DNA of 64,000 nucleotides from Pseudomonas laurentiana (GCF_014648275.1 NZ_BMQU01000016.1:1-64000), one strand, 5' to 3'. Counted from the first letter of the stretch, positions 19,038-28,761 are shown. Numbers and translations: made by a program. The notes: generated by a model from the sequence alone, not told the origin.

Positions 19038-19296
19038 GACGCTCTCCAGCATGTCTCGAAGGCGCGGCGGCGCAGCAAGCCGCCATCGTTGCGCAGCACT
19101 AAGCCGCGACGGGCGCGAAGGAAAAGCCAGACAGCGCCTTCACGTGAGACAGAGCATAGGGGCATAGGGTGGTCGGTCAGAATGGACAAAACCCACAACC
19201 AACCAGACTTTTTCGACAATCGCGCACGGGTCTCCGGCCTGACGACGTACCTCGCAGACGGAGTTGCCTGATGCCATGAAGGTTGGTTAGGGTAAA

Positions 19297-19329
19297 AGCA
19301 CCTATGACCTGAAGGTCGAGAGCACCCAT
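19297..19329. promoter_or_regulatory. Candidate operator between SDR operon and AraC gene
   Basis: A 12-bp interrupted palindrome GACCTGAAGGTC (19306-19317) is flanked by the direct repeats AGCACCTAT (19297-19305) and AGCACCCAT (19321-19329), 8 to 40 bases before the AraC start. This is a plausible autoregulation site. The rest of 19038-19336 is promoter DNA without a gene. Confidence 0.4.
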
Positions 19330-19336
19330 AACAACA

Positions 19337-20227
19337 ATGAACAAGATCCCCAACTACGCCCTCTACGGCGAATCACCTCAGCCGGCATGGCATGAGTCCT
19401 TGCATGTGGAGTCGATTTCCAAGCGCTCCGGTGCTCACGACTGGGAAATCTCAGCGCATCGCCATGATGGCCTCCTGCAGATTCTCTACCTGCAGAGCGG
19501 TACCGGTGAAGTACTGCTGGACAATGCCAAAGTTCGCGCCCAGGCCCCCTGCGTACTGTTCATCCCGTCGCAGATCGTGCACGGTTTCTCTTGGGCCGGG
19601 GCGGTCGAGGGGCATGTCATAACGGCCGTGCAACACCCGCTGGAGAGCATTACCCGAATGCTCTGCCCGACACTGTTGCCACAACTGCTCAAGCCACAGG
19701 TGATTGCCGTCCCGCACTGGTCACCTGCGCAAGACCCACTCCTCCCCCTGTGCCTGTCCCTGTACGAGGAGTACCACAATCGCGCCCGCGACCATGTCGC
19801 CTGCAGCATGTCGCTGCTGCTGGCCCTGGTGATCCAGTTCATGCGTTTCAGCGCGGCGGGCGACACTTCACCAGCAACCGCCAACAACCGCCGCAGCCAG
19901 CAACTTACCAGCTTTCGCGAGCTGGTAGACCTGCACTTTCGCCAGCATCGCTCGCTCAACGATTACGCCGATGAGCTCGGTGTCACTGCAGCCACCCTCG
20001 GTCGACTGTGTCAGGAACAACTGGGGATGACACCGATGACCGTAATCAATGCACGATTAGTGCTTGAAGCCAAACGCGAGCTGGCCCACTCCAGTCAGAG
20101 CGTAAAGCAGATCGCACACAGCCTGGGCTTTGCCGATGTCGGCTATTTCAGCCGTTTTTTCCGCAAACACGTCCAGTCCAGCCCCCGAGAGTTTCGCAGC
20201 CAGGCGCAAACACCAACCGGGCCTTGA
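19337..20227 (+). CDS. AraC-family regulator, PobR/PobC/HpaA type
   Basis: 296 residues. Cupin-like sensor domain at the N-terminus (PNYALYGES, HRHDGLLQILYLQSGTGEVLLDN, VLFIPSQIVHGFSW), as in PobC and HpaA-type regulators of 4-hydroxybenzoate and hydroxyphenylacetate genes. The C-terminal double HTH has LNDYADELGVTAATLGRLCQ and IAHSLGFADVGYFSRFFRKH, then SPREFR. Divergent orientation says it controls the SDR-flavoprotein-NIPSNAP-MFS unit, probably as activator, with a hydroxylated ring acid as effector (inference). Confidence 0.88.
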   Translation: MNKIPNYALYGESPQPAWHESLHVESISKRSGAHDWEISAHRHDGLLQILYLQSGTGEVLLDNAKVRAQAPCVLFIPSQIVHGFSWAGAVEGHVITAVQHPLESITRMLCPTLLPQLLKPQVIAVPHWSPAQDPLLPLCLSLYEEYHNRARDHVACSMSLLLALVIQFMRFSAAGDTSPATANNRRSQQLTSFRELVDLHFRQHRSLNDYADELGVTAATLGRLCQEQLGMTPMTVINARLVLEAKRELAHSSQSVKQIAHSLGFADVGYFSRFFRKHVQSSPREFRSQAQTPTGP

Positions 20228-20245
20228 TGCCCCCTGCCAAGCTCA

Positions 20246-20908
20246 TCAGCCGCCCAGCGCGATAATCGCAACGATCAACAACCCACCCGTGACCGCCATT
20301 GCCACACCGCCCTGCCAGGGTTTTGCGCCGGCGTACCGAGCCAGAACCCAGCCCGCAATGAACAACACCGCAACACCGATACCGTTTGAAAGACGGATAG
20401 CCAGCGCGGCCTGATCAAGCGCAATGAACGGCACCACCAAGGGGAACGTGGCACACACTACCAGCAGAAACACGCCCAACGCGCCCTTGAAATCGTCCCA
20501 GCCAAGGCGCGGTGGCAGCACGATAGCCTGTTGGTCCAGCAAACGCCGACGCAGCATCTCAAGCCCCTCCGTGCCGACGGCAGCGGCCAGACGCGACGGC
20601 AGCACTTCAGCGATCAGCGCCCGGCCGGTTGCGGGGTCTGCCCCTGTACGCAGGGTGTCGAGCAACATGCGGTTGCGCGAACGCTCGATCAAGGTACGCA
20701 GCAGGTACATGACCGCATCGGCAAGCCCCCAGGCAAGGTTACAACCGAGGGCGGCAATCATCATGGTGCGCTCTTCCTCACGGCTGGCCGTGGCCACGCT
20801 GAGCGTTCCGGTGAAGGTCATCGCCATCAACAGGCCGAAAATGACCTCTGTGACCCGCTCTATCGGGTCGAGTACGCGAGCTCGCTTGTGCTCATATGCG
20901 TTGTGCAT
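20246..20908 (-). CDS. VIT/CCC1-like membrane protein
   Basis: 220 residues. N-terminal DPIERVTEVIFGLLMAMTFTGTLSVA followed by EEERTMMIAALGCNLAWGLADAVMYLL resembles the first half of VIT1/CCC1 iron-manganese transporters; two or three further helices close the protein. The metal-binding Glu-rich cytosolic helices typical of the family are poorly conserved, so transport activity is uncertain. Convergent with the AraC gene with only 18 bases between. Confidence 0.6.
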   Translation of the reverse strand: MHNAYEHKRARVLDPIERVTEVIFGLLMAMTFTGTLSVATASREEERTMMIAALGCNLAWGLADAVMYLLRTLIERSRNRMLLDTLRTGADPATGRALIAEVLPSRLAAAVGTEGLEMLRRRLLDQQAIVLPPRLGWDDFKGALGVFLLVVCATFPLVVPFIALDQAALAIRLSNGIGVAVLFIAGWVLARYAGAKPWQGGVAMAVTGGLLIVAIIALGG

Positions 20909-21069
20909 GCGTCCAACCTCGCACAGCCATGCGATACCTGCGAGCCGTGCTCACAGCGTCTATCGTTCTGAATCAACAGTCATCTCAGTGTAGTGTGAAT
21001 GCGCCTGGCGCAGCACCGCGCAGGGTGCCAGTATGAAGAGGTGTCTTCCGAGTTATCCAGGGAAGCGCC

Positions 21070-21840
21070 ATGACCACCACTGACCTCTTGCCGACACCGA
21101 CCGCCAGCCGCCTTGCCGCCTTGCACCGTGACGGCTTCGTCCTGCTGCCAGGCGTGCTTGACGCCGATCAAATCGCCACCCTGCGTGCGGCGATCGACAA
21201 CCTGAAGCCCCAACACTGGGACTACAGGGGCCTGCTTGACCATTACAAATGCGTGTTCAACCGTGACCCACTGTGGCTGCCATTTCTTGACCTGAACGGG
21301 ATCATTGAACTGGCCGAGGCAGCCTTGGGTGCGGACTGTCACATCATTGGCCAGACCGCCTGGCGCTGCCATCCCGGCTTCATCGGTGCTGCATTGCACC
21401 TGGACTACCTGGTAATGGCACTGCCGCAAAGCCTGCTGGCAGACCCGGCCTTTGAGTTGCCCATGCAGATCTGCACCGTGCATCTCTACCTCGACGCTAT
21501 CGATGCCAACTTAAGTCCAACGCGGGTGATCCCGGGAAGTCACCGTGCCGGGCGGCCACCAGTGGCGGGCGAAAATGACTGGCAAGGCCAAACGGCACAA
21601 CCGGTACTGTGCAAGGCCGGGGACGCCCTGATGTTTCGCAGCGAGCTGTGGCACGCGGGTAGCGATAACCGCACCCTCGACCGAACCCGCTACCTGCTGC
21701 AGGTGCATTATGGCCGACGCATGGTGGCGCAAAAGTTCTCACCCTACTTGCACTGGCGTTTCAACCCCGCAGTGCTCGAAGCCGCCACACCACGGCAACG
21801 GCGCCTGCTGGGTGAGCATGAGGAAGCGGAGTATGACTGA
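21070..21840 (+). CDS. Phytanoyl-CoA dioxygenase (PhyH) family protein
   Basis: 256 residues, Fe(II)/2-oxoglutarate oxygenase fold. The iron triad is visible as His110-x-Asp112 (LHLDY) and His195 (LWHAGSDN), and Arg207 is placed to bind 2-oxoglutarate. VIPGSHRAGR is the family PGSH motif. The substrate is not known; members hydroxylate ectoine, small acids or halogenate. AGGGAAG ribosome site. Stands alone. Confidence 0.82.
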   Translation: MTTTDLLPTPTASRLAALHRDGFVLLPGVLDADQIATLRAAIDNLKPQHWDYRGLLDHYKCVFNRDPLWLPFLDLNGIIELAEAALGADCHIIGQTAWRCHPGFIGAALHLDYLVMALPQSLLADPAFELPMQICTVHLYLDAIDANLSPTRVIPGSHRAGRPPVAGENDWQGQTAQPVLCKAGDALMFRSELWHAGSDNRTLDRTRYLLQVHYGRRMVAQKFSPYLHWRFNPAVLEAATPRQRRLLGEHEEAEYD

Positions 21841-21866
21841 GCTGTCAGCGTATCTGCGCCGGCAAC

Positions 21867-23669
21867 TCACACCACTTCATAGCATTCGATACGATTACGG
21901 CCATTCTTCTTGGCCCGGTACAACGCCTGATCGCCTCGCGACAGCGCGGCATCGGCACTGGCATCGCTTGCCATGATCACGGAGACCCCGACACTGACAG
22001 TCAGAGGAATGTGTTGGCCACCCACCAGCAATGGAGTACCGGTAATACGCTGCTGCAATAACTGAGCGAAGGCCGCAGCCTGGCCAATGTCCTTGCCACT
22101 CAGTACCACGGCGAATTCTTCGCCACCCACCCGACCTGCCAGGTCCCATGCGTTGAGTTGATCGCGCAGGATGGCTGCAAAATGCCTCAACGCCTGATCA
22201 CCCACGGAATGCCCCCATTGATCGTTGATCAATTTGAAGTGATCAAGATCGCACATCAACACGGCTGAGCGACGAACAAGGGCCCGCTGGACCTTCGTCA
22301 ATTCAGCCTCGATCTGCATCATGAAATGCCGACGGTTGGGCAGTTGGGTAAGGAAGTCTACAGTGGCGAACTCCTGAAGCTCTGCCTCGATCCGCTTGCG
22401 CTCCGTGATATCCGTGATGAAACCGTGCCAAAGCGTGCTGCCATCCGATAGCCGAACCGGTCGGGCATCGCCCTGGCGCCAGCGCAGGCCTTGCCGGGGC
22501 AACCAGACGCGGTACTCAAAATGCCACGGGGCCAGGCTCTCCGCCGACACATCGAATGACATCAGGTAACCCGGAAGGTCATCGGGATGAACGAGTCGGT
22601 TGACCGCTGAATCGTCTGCGACGACCTGCTCCGGAGTCAGCTCATACATGTCCTGGATACCGGCACTGGCATACGAGAAAAACGACTCGCCACGGGGCGT
22701 GCGCTGGTACTGAAAGACCAGCCCGGGCACTTCATTGGTCAGGTTGGTAAGGAGGTCGACCGTCTGCTGCAATCGCTCTGACAGGCCACGGATGGCTGAA
22801 ACATCTGTGGTGGTTCCGATCATTCGTAACGGCGTGCCGTCAGCGTCGCGACTCACCACCCGGCCGCGACTGGAAATCCATTTGTAGTGGCCATCCTTGC
22901 ATCGGATACGGTGCTCAACCTCATAGCTGGCGGTCTGTTGCTCAAAGTGCGCGCGGATAGCAGCCCTGACGTAATCGAGGTCATCCGGATGGATACGCGT
23001 GTAACTGTCCTCGATACGATTGGAGATCTCGGTATCGGTATACCCCAAAATGGCCTTCCAGCCCGCGGAGTAATAGATTTCACCGGCCTTGATGTCACGG
23101 TCCCATATGCCGGTTCCACTTCCGGCAATGGCCAGTGTCATGCGGCGCTCACCTTCACGCAGGGCATCGACATCTTCTTCCAGGCGCACCTGGGTACCAT
23201 CACGCTCGATGATCCCGGCAGCCAAACGGGCCAGATCGCGTAGAAATGCCTGGTCTTCTTCGGTCATGTCCCGAGGCGTGTCATGAAGCAGGCAAAAAAA
23301 ACCAACCGGCTCTGCCGCATGGGCAATGACCGGGCAACTCGCCAGAAAACGCACAGGCCGGTTGCCGGTGTCGTGCAATTGCCGGTGAAAACGCCCGTCT
23401 GCAAAGGTATCAGGAACGACCAGTACATCATCGTGCGGGGTCAGGTATCGACAAAGCGAAAACACGTCTGACAGCCCTGGCGCCACGCGGCCCTCAAGCA
23501 CAGGCTCCCACGACCCGCTGACCGCTTCAGGCAGGAAAACGGCATCGACAACCTCGAAGTGACACCGGGCAATACGCAAAAGGCTGTCAAAACGCTTGTC
23601 CGGCAGGGTGTCTGGCACCTCTGCCGGTATGCGCAGGCTCAGGTCTAGAGGTTTCATATGACTCAGCAT
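21867..23669 (-). CDS. Diguanylate cyclase with GAF and PAS sensor domains
   Basis: 600 residues, no membrane segment. Order: GAF-like domain (residues about 15-160, FDSLLRIARCHFEVVDAVF, GFFCLLHDTPRDMTEEDQAFLRDLA), PAS with PAC (about 175-300, WDRDIKAGEIYYSAGW), second PAS/PAC (about 310-425) and a GGDEF domain. The active-site motif is GGEEF, compatible with cyclic-di-GMP synthesis, and the substrate signature FKLINDQWGHSVGD is intact. The product-inhibition RxxD site is lost (NAWD instead). Start ATG 23669 is preferred; 23657 and GTG 23705 are alternatives. Confidence 0.85.
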   Translation of the reverse strand: MLSHMKPLDLSLRIPAEVPDTLPDKRFDSLLRIARCHFEVVDAVFLPEAVSGSWEPVLEGRVAPGLSDVFSLCRYLTPHDDVLVVPDTFADGRFHRQLHDTGNRPVRFLASCPVIAHAAEPVGFFCLLHDTPRDMTEEDQAFLRDLARLAAGIIERDGTQVRLEEDVDALREGERRMTLAIAGSGTGIWDRDIKAGEIYYSAGWKAILGYTDTEISNRIEDSYTRIHPDDLDYVRAAIRAHFEQQTASYEVEHRIRCKDGHYKWISSRGRVVSRDADGTPLRMIGTTTDVSAIRGLSERLQQTVDLLTNLTNEVPGLVFQYQRTPRGESFFSYASAGIQDMYELTPEQVVADDSAVNRLVHPDDLPGYLMSFDVSAESLAPWHFEYRVWLPRQGLRWRQGDARPVRLSDGSTLWHGFITDITERKRIEAELQEFATVDFLTQLPNRRHFMMQIEAELTKVQRALVRRSAVLMCDLDHFKLINDQWGHSVGDQALRHFAAILRDQLNAWDLAGRVGGEEFAVVLSGKDIGQAAAFAQLLQQRITGTPLLVGGQHIPLTVSVGVSVIMASDASADAALSRGDQALYRAKKNGRNRIECYEVV

Positions 23670-23782
23670 GTTCAGCTCTGTCGATACTGCCGAAACGGCG
23701 AGCACAATTTATACCGCATATCCAAAAGAATGGCTTTTTGCTGGCACGTCTTGCCGAGCCAATTCAGTGTCCCACGAGCACC

Positions 23783-24184
23783 TCAGGCATCACGCAGGAG
23801 GTCATGGGCATTGAGCAGCTCATAGGCAATCTCGGGGCGGCGCTCCAATGCCCGACGGATAGCGGCGGGAATCGATTGACGGGTTTTACGGCACAACCCG
23901 GTTTGCGCACCGATATGAATACCAATGCCGCGCATGGTACGCACTTCATTGAAGCCGGGGGCGATATCCAGACGGATGCCCAGTTGCTCGTGCATACGCC
24001 GTTGCATCCGCTCAAGATCGGCGAGGCTTTCAAGGCTTTCCAGACGCTCAAGCAAACGTTTCTCCTCCTGACGGGTCAGGAGGAGGATGCGCTGATCGGC
24101 ACCTGGACTGTCCAGCAGTTGTTCGCGGTCACAGTCGCAGGCACCGGGCGGGCAGGGTTGGCGGATCGGAAAAGAGGCTGTCAT
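23783..24184 (-). CDS. Conserved protein with N-terminal Cys cluster
   Basis: 133 residues. Begins with CPPGACDC, a tight Cys-x5-Cys-x-Cys cluster that may bind a metal or Fe-S group, then a long charged helix (RILLLTRQEEKRLLERLESLESLADLERMQRRM) and a C-terminal part with repeated Arg (RKTRQSIPAAIRRALERRP). I do not recognise a named family. ATG 24184 chosen; TTG 24193 is possible. It is divergent from mgtA. Confidence 0.65.
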   Translation of the reverse strand: MTASFPIRQPCPPGACDCDREQLLDSPGADQRILLLTRQEEKRLLERLESLESLADLERMQRRMHEQLGIRLDIAPGFNEVRTMRGIGIHIGAQTGLCRKTRQSIPAAIRRALERRPEIAYELLNAHDLLRDA

Positions 24185-24298
24185 GACGTTCAATCATAGC
24201 CATGCACGGCCTCCTTTGCCTATGACGCCTCATCGGGCATCACCCTGCCCAGGCGAACTACACTGACGGCGACCTGACTCATGACAGAGGCTGCTGAC

Positions 24299-26869
24299 AT
24301 GGCAAACACTACGCCAACCACTGCATGGTGGCTGGAGCCGATTCCCACTGAGGTCAGTACGACCCTTACCTCCGGACTTTCGGCTGCCGAAGCAAAACGA
24401 CGCCTGGCCCAGTTCGGCCCCAATGCCTTTGTCAGTACTCAGCAGCGGTCAATCCTGCGCCAGTACCTGAGCCGCTTCAGCAACCCGTTGGTGATCATTC
24501 TGCTGGCCGCCAGTGCCATTTCGGCCTTGAGCGGCGAAGTGGTCAATTTCATCATCATCACGTGCATCGTACTGCTGAGTGTGACGCTGGACTTTGTCCA
24601 GGAGTACCGTGCCAATGCCGCCGCCGAGAAACTGCGCCATACGGTTGCGGTGCGCACCCGAGTGCGCCGTGATGGCAAGGTACTGGATATCGCGGTCACC
24701 GATGTCGTACCGGGGGATGTCGTGGAGCTTTGCGCGGGCGATCTGATCCCCGCAGACGCCAGGGTGATCGAAGCACACGACTTTTTTGTGAAGCAGGCCT
24801 TGCTGACGGGTGAACCTTACCCGGTTGAGAAGCATGCACAGATGCCTCCGGCGTCGGCCACCGAACTGGCCGAAGCGAGCAATGCGGTATTCATGGGCAC
24901 CTCGGTCATCAGCGGGAGTGCAACGGTATGGCTGGTCAACACCGGTGCGCAAACCGCCATCGGCGCCATTGCCGATAGCGTTTCCCGCCAATCTTCGCCG
25001 ACGGCATTTGAACTGGGCACACGTCACTTCGGCTTGCTGATCATGCGCCTGACAGTGCTGATGGTGTTGTTCGTGTTGCTGGTCAATGTCGCGCTGCACA
25101 AACCCCTTCTGGAATCGTTCATTTTCGCGGTCGCGCTGGCCGTTGGCCTGACCCCCGAACTGCTGCCCATGGTGGTTTCCGTGACCCTGTCACGCGGTGC
25201 ATTGCGCATGGCGAGCAAGGACATGATCGTCAAACGTCTCTCGGCGATTCAGGACCTGGGTTCGATGGATGTCCTGTGTACCGACAAAACCGGCACCTTG
25301 ACCGAAGCGGTCATCCATCTGGAGCGGCATGTCGACCCGCTGGGCCAGCTTAGCGACCGTCCGCTGATGCTGGCGTATTTCAACAGCTACTTTGAAACCG
25401 GGCTGAAGAGCCCACTCGACGAAGCCATTCTCGCCACGACCCACTTCGACCCTGGCACCTGGACCAAGGTTGACGAAGTCCCCTTCGACTTTGAGCGTCG
25501 GCGTGTCTCCGTGCTGATCGACAACGGACAGGCACGCTGGTTGCTGGTCAAAGGCGCGCCGGACGACGTAATCGGGTTATGCACCCACTATGAAAGTGGC
25601 CCCGACGCTCACGCTCAGCCCATGAGCGACGCCGACCGACTGGCAATTTATGCCCAGTACCATGCACTGGAACAGGAAGGCCTGCGGGTGCTGGGGATTG
25701 CCTGGCGCGACGTGGAGCAAACCCACGCCCATGCCGTGGTAGGTGATGAGGCGCAGTTGATACTCGTCGGCTTTTGCGCCTTTATCGATCCCCCGAAGAC
25801 CAGCGCAGGTGCTGCGCTGTCGGCGCTGGCCAAAGTCGGTGTGTCGATCAAGATCGTTACCGGCGACAGTGATCTGGTCACACGGCATGTGTGCGAGCAG
25901 TTGCACATTCCAGTCACCGGCCTGCTGACAGGCAAGGAAATCGCCCTGCTGGACGACCATGCCTTGAGTGCTCGCGCGGAAACAACCAACCTGTTCTGCC
26001 GGGTCAATCCGGGGCAGAAGGAGCGTGTGCTGCTTGCGCTGCGCGCCCGCGGCCATGTCGTTGGCTACCTGGGCGACGGCATCAACGACGCACCATCGCT
26101 GCACTCGGCGGATGTCGGCATCTCGGTGGATTCGGCGGTCGATGTGGCCAAGGAGGCCGCTGACATCATCCTGCTGAAACCGGACCTGCATGTGCTGTTG
26201 TCCGGGGTACTGGAAGGTCGGCGCACCTTCGGCAATATCCTCAAGTACATCATGATGGGCACCAGCTCCAACTTCGGCAACATGTTCAGCATGGCTGGCG
26301 CCGCACTGTTTCTGCCATTCCTACCCATGCTGCCGACACAGATCCTGCTCAACAACATCCTTTACGACATTTCCGAAGTACCAATACCTCTGGACAAGGT
26401 CGACACTGACGACATGCGCCACCCGCAGGTGCTGGACCTGACCTTTATCCGCAACTTCATGCTGATCATCGGTCCGATCAGCTCACTGTTCGACTTCCTG
26501 ACCTTCTACGTCATGCTGCAGGTGCTAAAGGCCAATGAAGGCATGTTCCAGACCGGCTGGTTTGTTGAGTCGCTGTGCACTCAGGTCCTGGTCATCTTTA
26601 TCATCCGCACCCGTGGCAACCCCCTGAAGAGTCACGCCAACCCGGTACTGACCGTGACCTCACTGACGATCGTCGCACTGGCACTGGTACTGCCCTACTC
26701 ACCCCTGAACCACTACTTTGGCTTCGTACCGCTGCCACCAGCCTTCTACGCCATTCTCGGAGCCATGGTGCTGGTCTACCTGATGATGGTCGAACTGGCC
26801 AAACGCTTTTTCTACCACTACGTACTACGAGCAAAGGCCAAACCTCGTCCTGCTCGGCCATTGCTCTGA
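24299..26869 (+). CDS. mgtA: Magnesium-transporting P-type ATPase MgtA
   Basis: 856 residues, P-type ATPase class IIIB. Contains the cation ATPase N-domain, the actuator loop with LLTGEPYPVEK, the phosphorylation site CTDKTGTLTE, the nucleotide domain LLVKGAPDDVI, GDGINDAPSLHSADVGISVDSAVDVAKEAAD split hinge and six C-terminal-half membrane segments with the MgtA-typical MGTSSNFGNMFSM. It imports Mg2+ at the inner membrane under low magnesium. ATG 24299 has AGAGG 10 bases upstream; ATG 24281 is an alternative. I see no long structured leader like that of Salmonella mgtA; only about 115 bases separate it from the divergent gene. Confidence 0.9.
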   Translation: MANTTPTTAWWLEPIPTEVSTTLTSGLSAAEAKRRLAQFGPNAFVSTQQRSILRQYLSRFSNPLVIILLAASAISALSGEVVNFIIITCIVLLSVTLDFVQEYRANAAAEKLRHTVAVRTRVRRDGKVLDIAVTDVVPGDVVELCAGDLIPADARVIEAHDFFVKQALLTGEPYPVEKHAQMPPASATELAEASNAVFMGTSVISGSATVWLVNTGAQTAIGAIADSVSRQSSPTAFELGTRHFGLLIMRLTVLMVLFVLLVNVALHKPLLESFIFAVALAVGLTPELLPMVVSVTLSRGALRMASKDMIVKRLSAIQDLGSMDVLCTDKTGTLTEAVIHLERHVDPLGQLSDRPLMLAYFNSYFETGLKSPLDEAILATTHFDPGTWTKVDEVPFDFERRRVSVLIDNGQARWLLVKGAPDDVIGLCTHYESGPDAHAQPMSDADRLAIYAQYHALEQEGLRVLGIAWRDVEQTHAHAVVGDEAQLILVGFCAFIDPPKTSAGAALSALAKVGVSIKIVTGDSDLVTRHVCEQLHIPVTGLLTGKEIALLDDHALSARAETTNLFCRVNPGQKERVLLALRARGHVVGYLGDGINDAPSLHSADVGISVDSAVDVAKEAADIILLKPDLHVLLSGVLEGRRTFGNILKYIMMGTSSNFGNMFSMAGAALFLPFLPMLPTQILLNNILYDISEVPIPLDKVDTDDMRHPQVLDLTFIRNFMLIIGPISSLFDFLTFYVMLQVLKANEGMFQTGWFVESLCTQVLVIFIIRTRGNPLKSHANPVLTVTSLTIVALALVLPYSPLNHYFGFVPLPPAFYAILGAMVLVYLMMVELAKRFFYHYVLRAKAKPRPARPLL

Positions 26870-26881
26870 CCGGCGTGAATC

Positions 26882-27907
26882 ATGGAAAGCCCTGACAACC
26901 AGCACAGCAGCAAGGCGTCCTCGGCCATGGGCCGCATGCGCTCACGAGGTGTGCTTTGGAGTTCCTGGTTGTTGGGTGCGGCGTCACTTGCAGGGGTCGT
27001 GGCCGTCGCGCTGCATTTCTCGGAAGCGCAGAGCCTGCTCCAGTTGAGTCATCAGGTACAGCCTGGCTGGTTTGCGCTGGCGCTGGCCTTGCAAGCCATG
27101 ACCTATGTGGTTCAAGGACAGATCTATCGGCGGATCACGCGCACCGGTCACGCTCGATTATCGCTGATGAAAGCCTGCAGGTTGGGGCTACTCAAATTGT
27201 TCTTCGATCAAGCCCTACCGACCTATGGCGTCAGCGGCGCCGTTGCCGTGAGCACGGCCTTTGAGCGCCTCGGCATATCGCGCCCAGTGGTAATTGCCTG
27301 CTTTGTCATCAGCATCCTCTCCTACATGCTTGCCTATGTACTGGCCATCGGCTGGGCGCTGGTCATCCTGATCGTGGACGGGCATGCAAGCCCCCTGCTG
27401 ATCACCGCCTGTACGCTGTTCACTGTGGGCAGCCTGGCCGTAGTCATTGGCCTGGCCTTGTTGCAAGGGCACCAACCCACCCGCGCACTGAACGGCATCA
27501 CCCGGTACCGCTGGGTCAAACACAGCCTCGACACACTGAACGAAGCCGATGCAGGCTTGACCCGTAACCCTCAACTGTTGGCCACCACGACCCTGCTGGA
27601 CCTGAGCATTTTCCTGCTGGACGCCACCACCCTCTGGGCGCTGGTGCTATCCATGGGCGCCGACGCCGACTGGAGCGGCGTGTATGCCGCCTTCATGCTG
27701 GCCAGCCTGTTGCGCAGTATCGGCATAACGCCCGGCGGGCTGGGCGTATTTGAGGGCGGCGCTGTCAGCGCCCTGCATTGGGCGGGCATTGCCCTGCCCG
27801 TAGCACTCTCCGCGACACTGCTGTTTCGCGGCCTGAGTTTCTGGGCACCGATGCTGCCGGGCATCCTGGTATCGCGTAATGCGCTGCGGGAGCAGAACCA
27901 GCAGTAG
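26882..27907 (+). CDS. Flippase-like membrane protein (LPG synthase TM family, UPF0104)
   Basis: 341 residues with about eight membrane helices, of the lysylphosphatidylglycerol synthase transmembrane/AglD-like family. The late motif GITPGGLGVFEGG is diagnostic. There is no C-terminal aminoacyl-transferase domain, so it may only flip a lipid. It follows mgtA by 12 bases and is presumably co-transcribed, which could link membrane lipid changes to Mg2+ limitation (inference). Confidence 0.8.
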   Translation: MESPDNQHSSKASSAMGRMRSRGVLWSSWLLGAASLAGVVAVALHFSEAQSLLQLSHQVQPGWFALALALQAMTYVVQGQIYRRITRTGHARLSLMKACRLGLLKLFFDQALPTYGVSGAVAVSTAFERLGISRPVVIACFVISILSYMLAYVLAIGWALVILIVDGHASPLLITACTLFTVGSLAVVIGLALLQGHQPTRALNGITRYRWVKHSLDTLNEADAGLTRNPQLLATTTLLDLSIFLLDATTLWALVLSMGADADWSGVYAAFMLASLLRSIGITPGGLGVFEGGAVSALHWAGIALPVALSATLLFRGLSFWAPMLPGILVSRNALREQNQQ

Positions 27908-27930
27908 CGAGCCGGTGGCACAATAACCGC

Positions 27931-28647
27931 TCAGTCTTTTCCGCGCCCCATCATGTCCTGACCAATAGCAATGGACCCTCCGGCCACGACCGTGACAGCC
28001 GGACCTGCAACTACAGCCCCTGCTGGCCCACTGCCGACAATAATCGCAGCAGCAGCACCGACATCCAGGGCAATGACCGCGATGCCCTTCCACCGCCATG
28101 CAGATTTTTCGGCCAACGCCGCGACCTGAGCCTGTGCGACGGCCTTGTCTTCCAAGGCCTGCAACTCGACAGCGCTTTTACAGAAGTCATCCTTCACGCG
28201 CCCCATGGCATCGATCATGGCCTTCGGATCGACCTTGTTGGAAACACTAGAGCGGTACTTGCCCAAGGCATCCACCAAGCTCTTGGTGGCACGTTCATCC
28301 AACCCGGCCCTTTCAAAGGTCTGCTGTTCAATGGCAAGAAAACGCAGGTTGAACAGCTCAATATCACGCACCCACTGAGCCCGCTCGGGTGCGGTATCCG
28401 ACATCGTGTTCGCAACGGCAAACAACCCTTCGTAAAATGCCTGATCCATCAGCAACTGCTTCAGTGCGTCACACGCAATGGTGCTGACTTTGATCAGATC
28501 CTTGCGACTGGGCGTCGGGGACTCGGACAGTATCGCCGTAATCCTGTTGGTGCCGTCGACGATGTAGGGGAAGGCTGGCCTCTGCTCTTCAGCAAAGGCG
28601 CAAGACAGGGCAGCTATCATGCCCAACAGCACCATCAGGTTGCGCAT
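27931..28647 (-). CDS. Exported protein of unknown function with Gly/Ala hydrophobic C-terminus
   Basis: 238 residues. Signal peptide (MRNLMVLLGMIAALSCAFA). The middle is helical and charged (LGKYRSSVSNKVDPKAMIDAMGRVKDDF). The C-terminal 55 residues are a hydrophobic Gly/Ala/Val stretch (VGAAAAIIVGSGPAGAVVAGPAVTVVAGG) reminiscent of glycine-zipper segments that insert in membranes. No known family recognised. ATG 28647 gives the best signal peptide; GTG 28656 precedes it. Confidence 0.6.
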   Translation of the reverse strand: MRNLMVLLGMIAALSCAFAEEQRPAFPYIVDGTNRITAILSESPTPSRKDLIKVSTIACDALKQLLMDQAFYEGLFAVANTMSDTAPERAQWVRDIELFNLRFLAIEQQTFERAGLDERATKSLVDALGKYRSSVSNKVDPKAMIDAMGRVKDDFCKSAVELQALEDKAVAQAQVAALAEKSAWRWKGIAVIALDVGAAAAIIVGSGPAGAVVAGPAVTVVAGGSIAIGQDMMGRGKD

Positions 28648-28761
28648 TTCAATCACCCGTCAGGACGTTTGGTATGCGTGGTCGTTACCCCCTAGGGAAG
28701 CCTGACTACTGATCCAAGGCTTCACTGAACTATAGCGCGTGCTCGCCTTAACACCTGGGCG

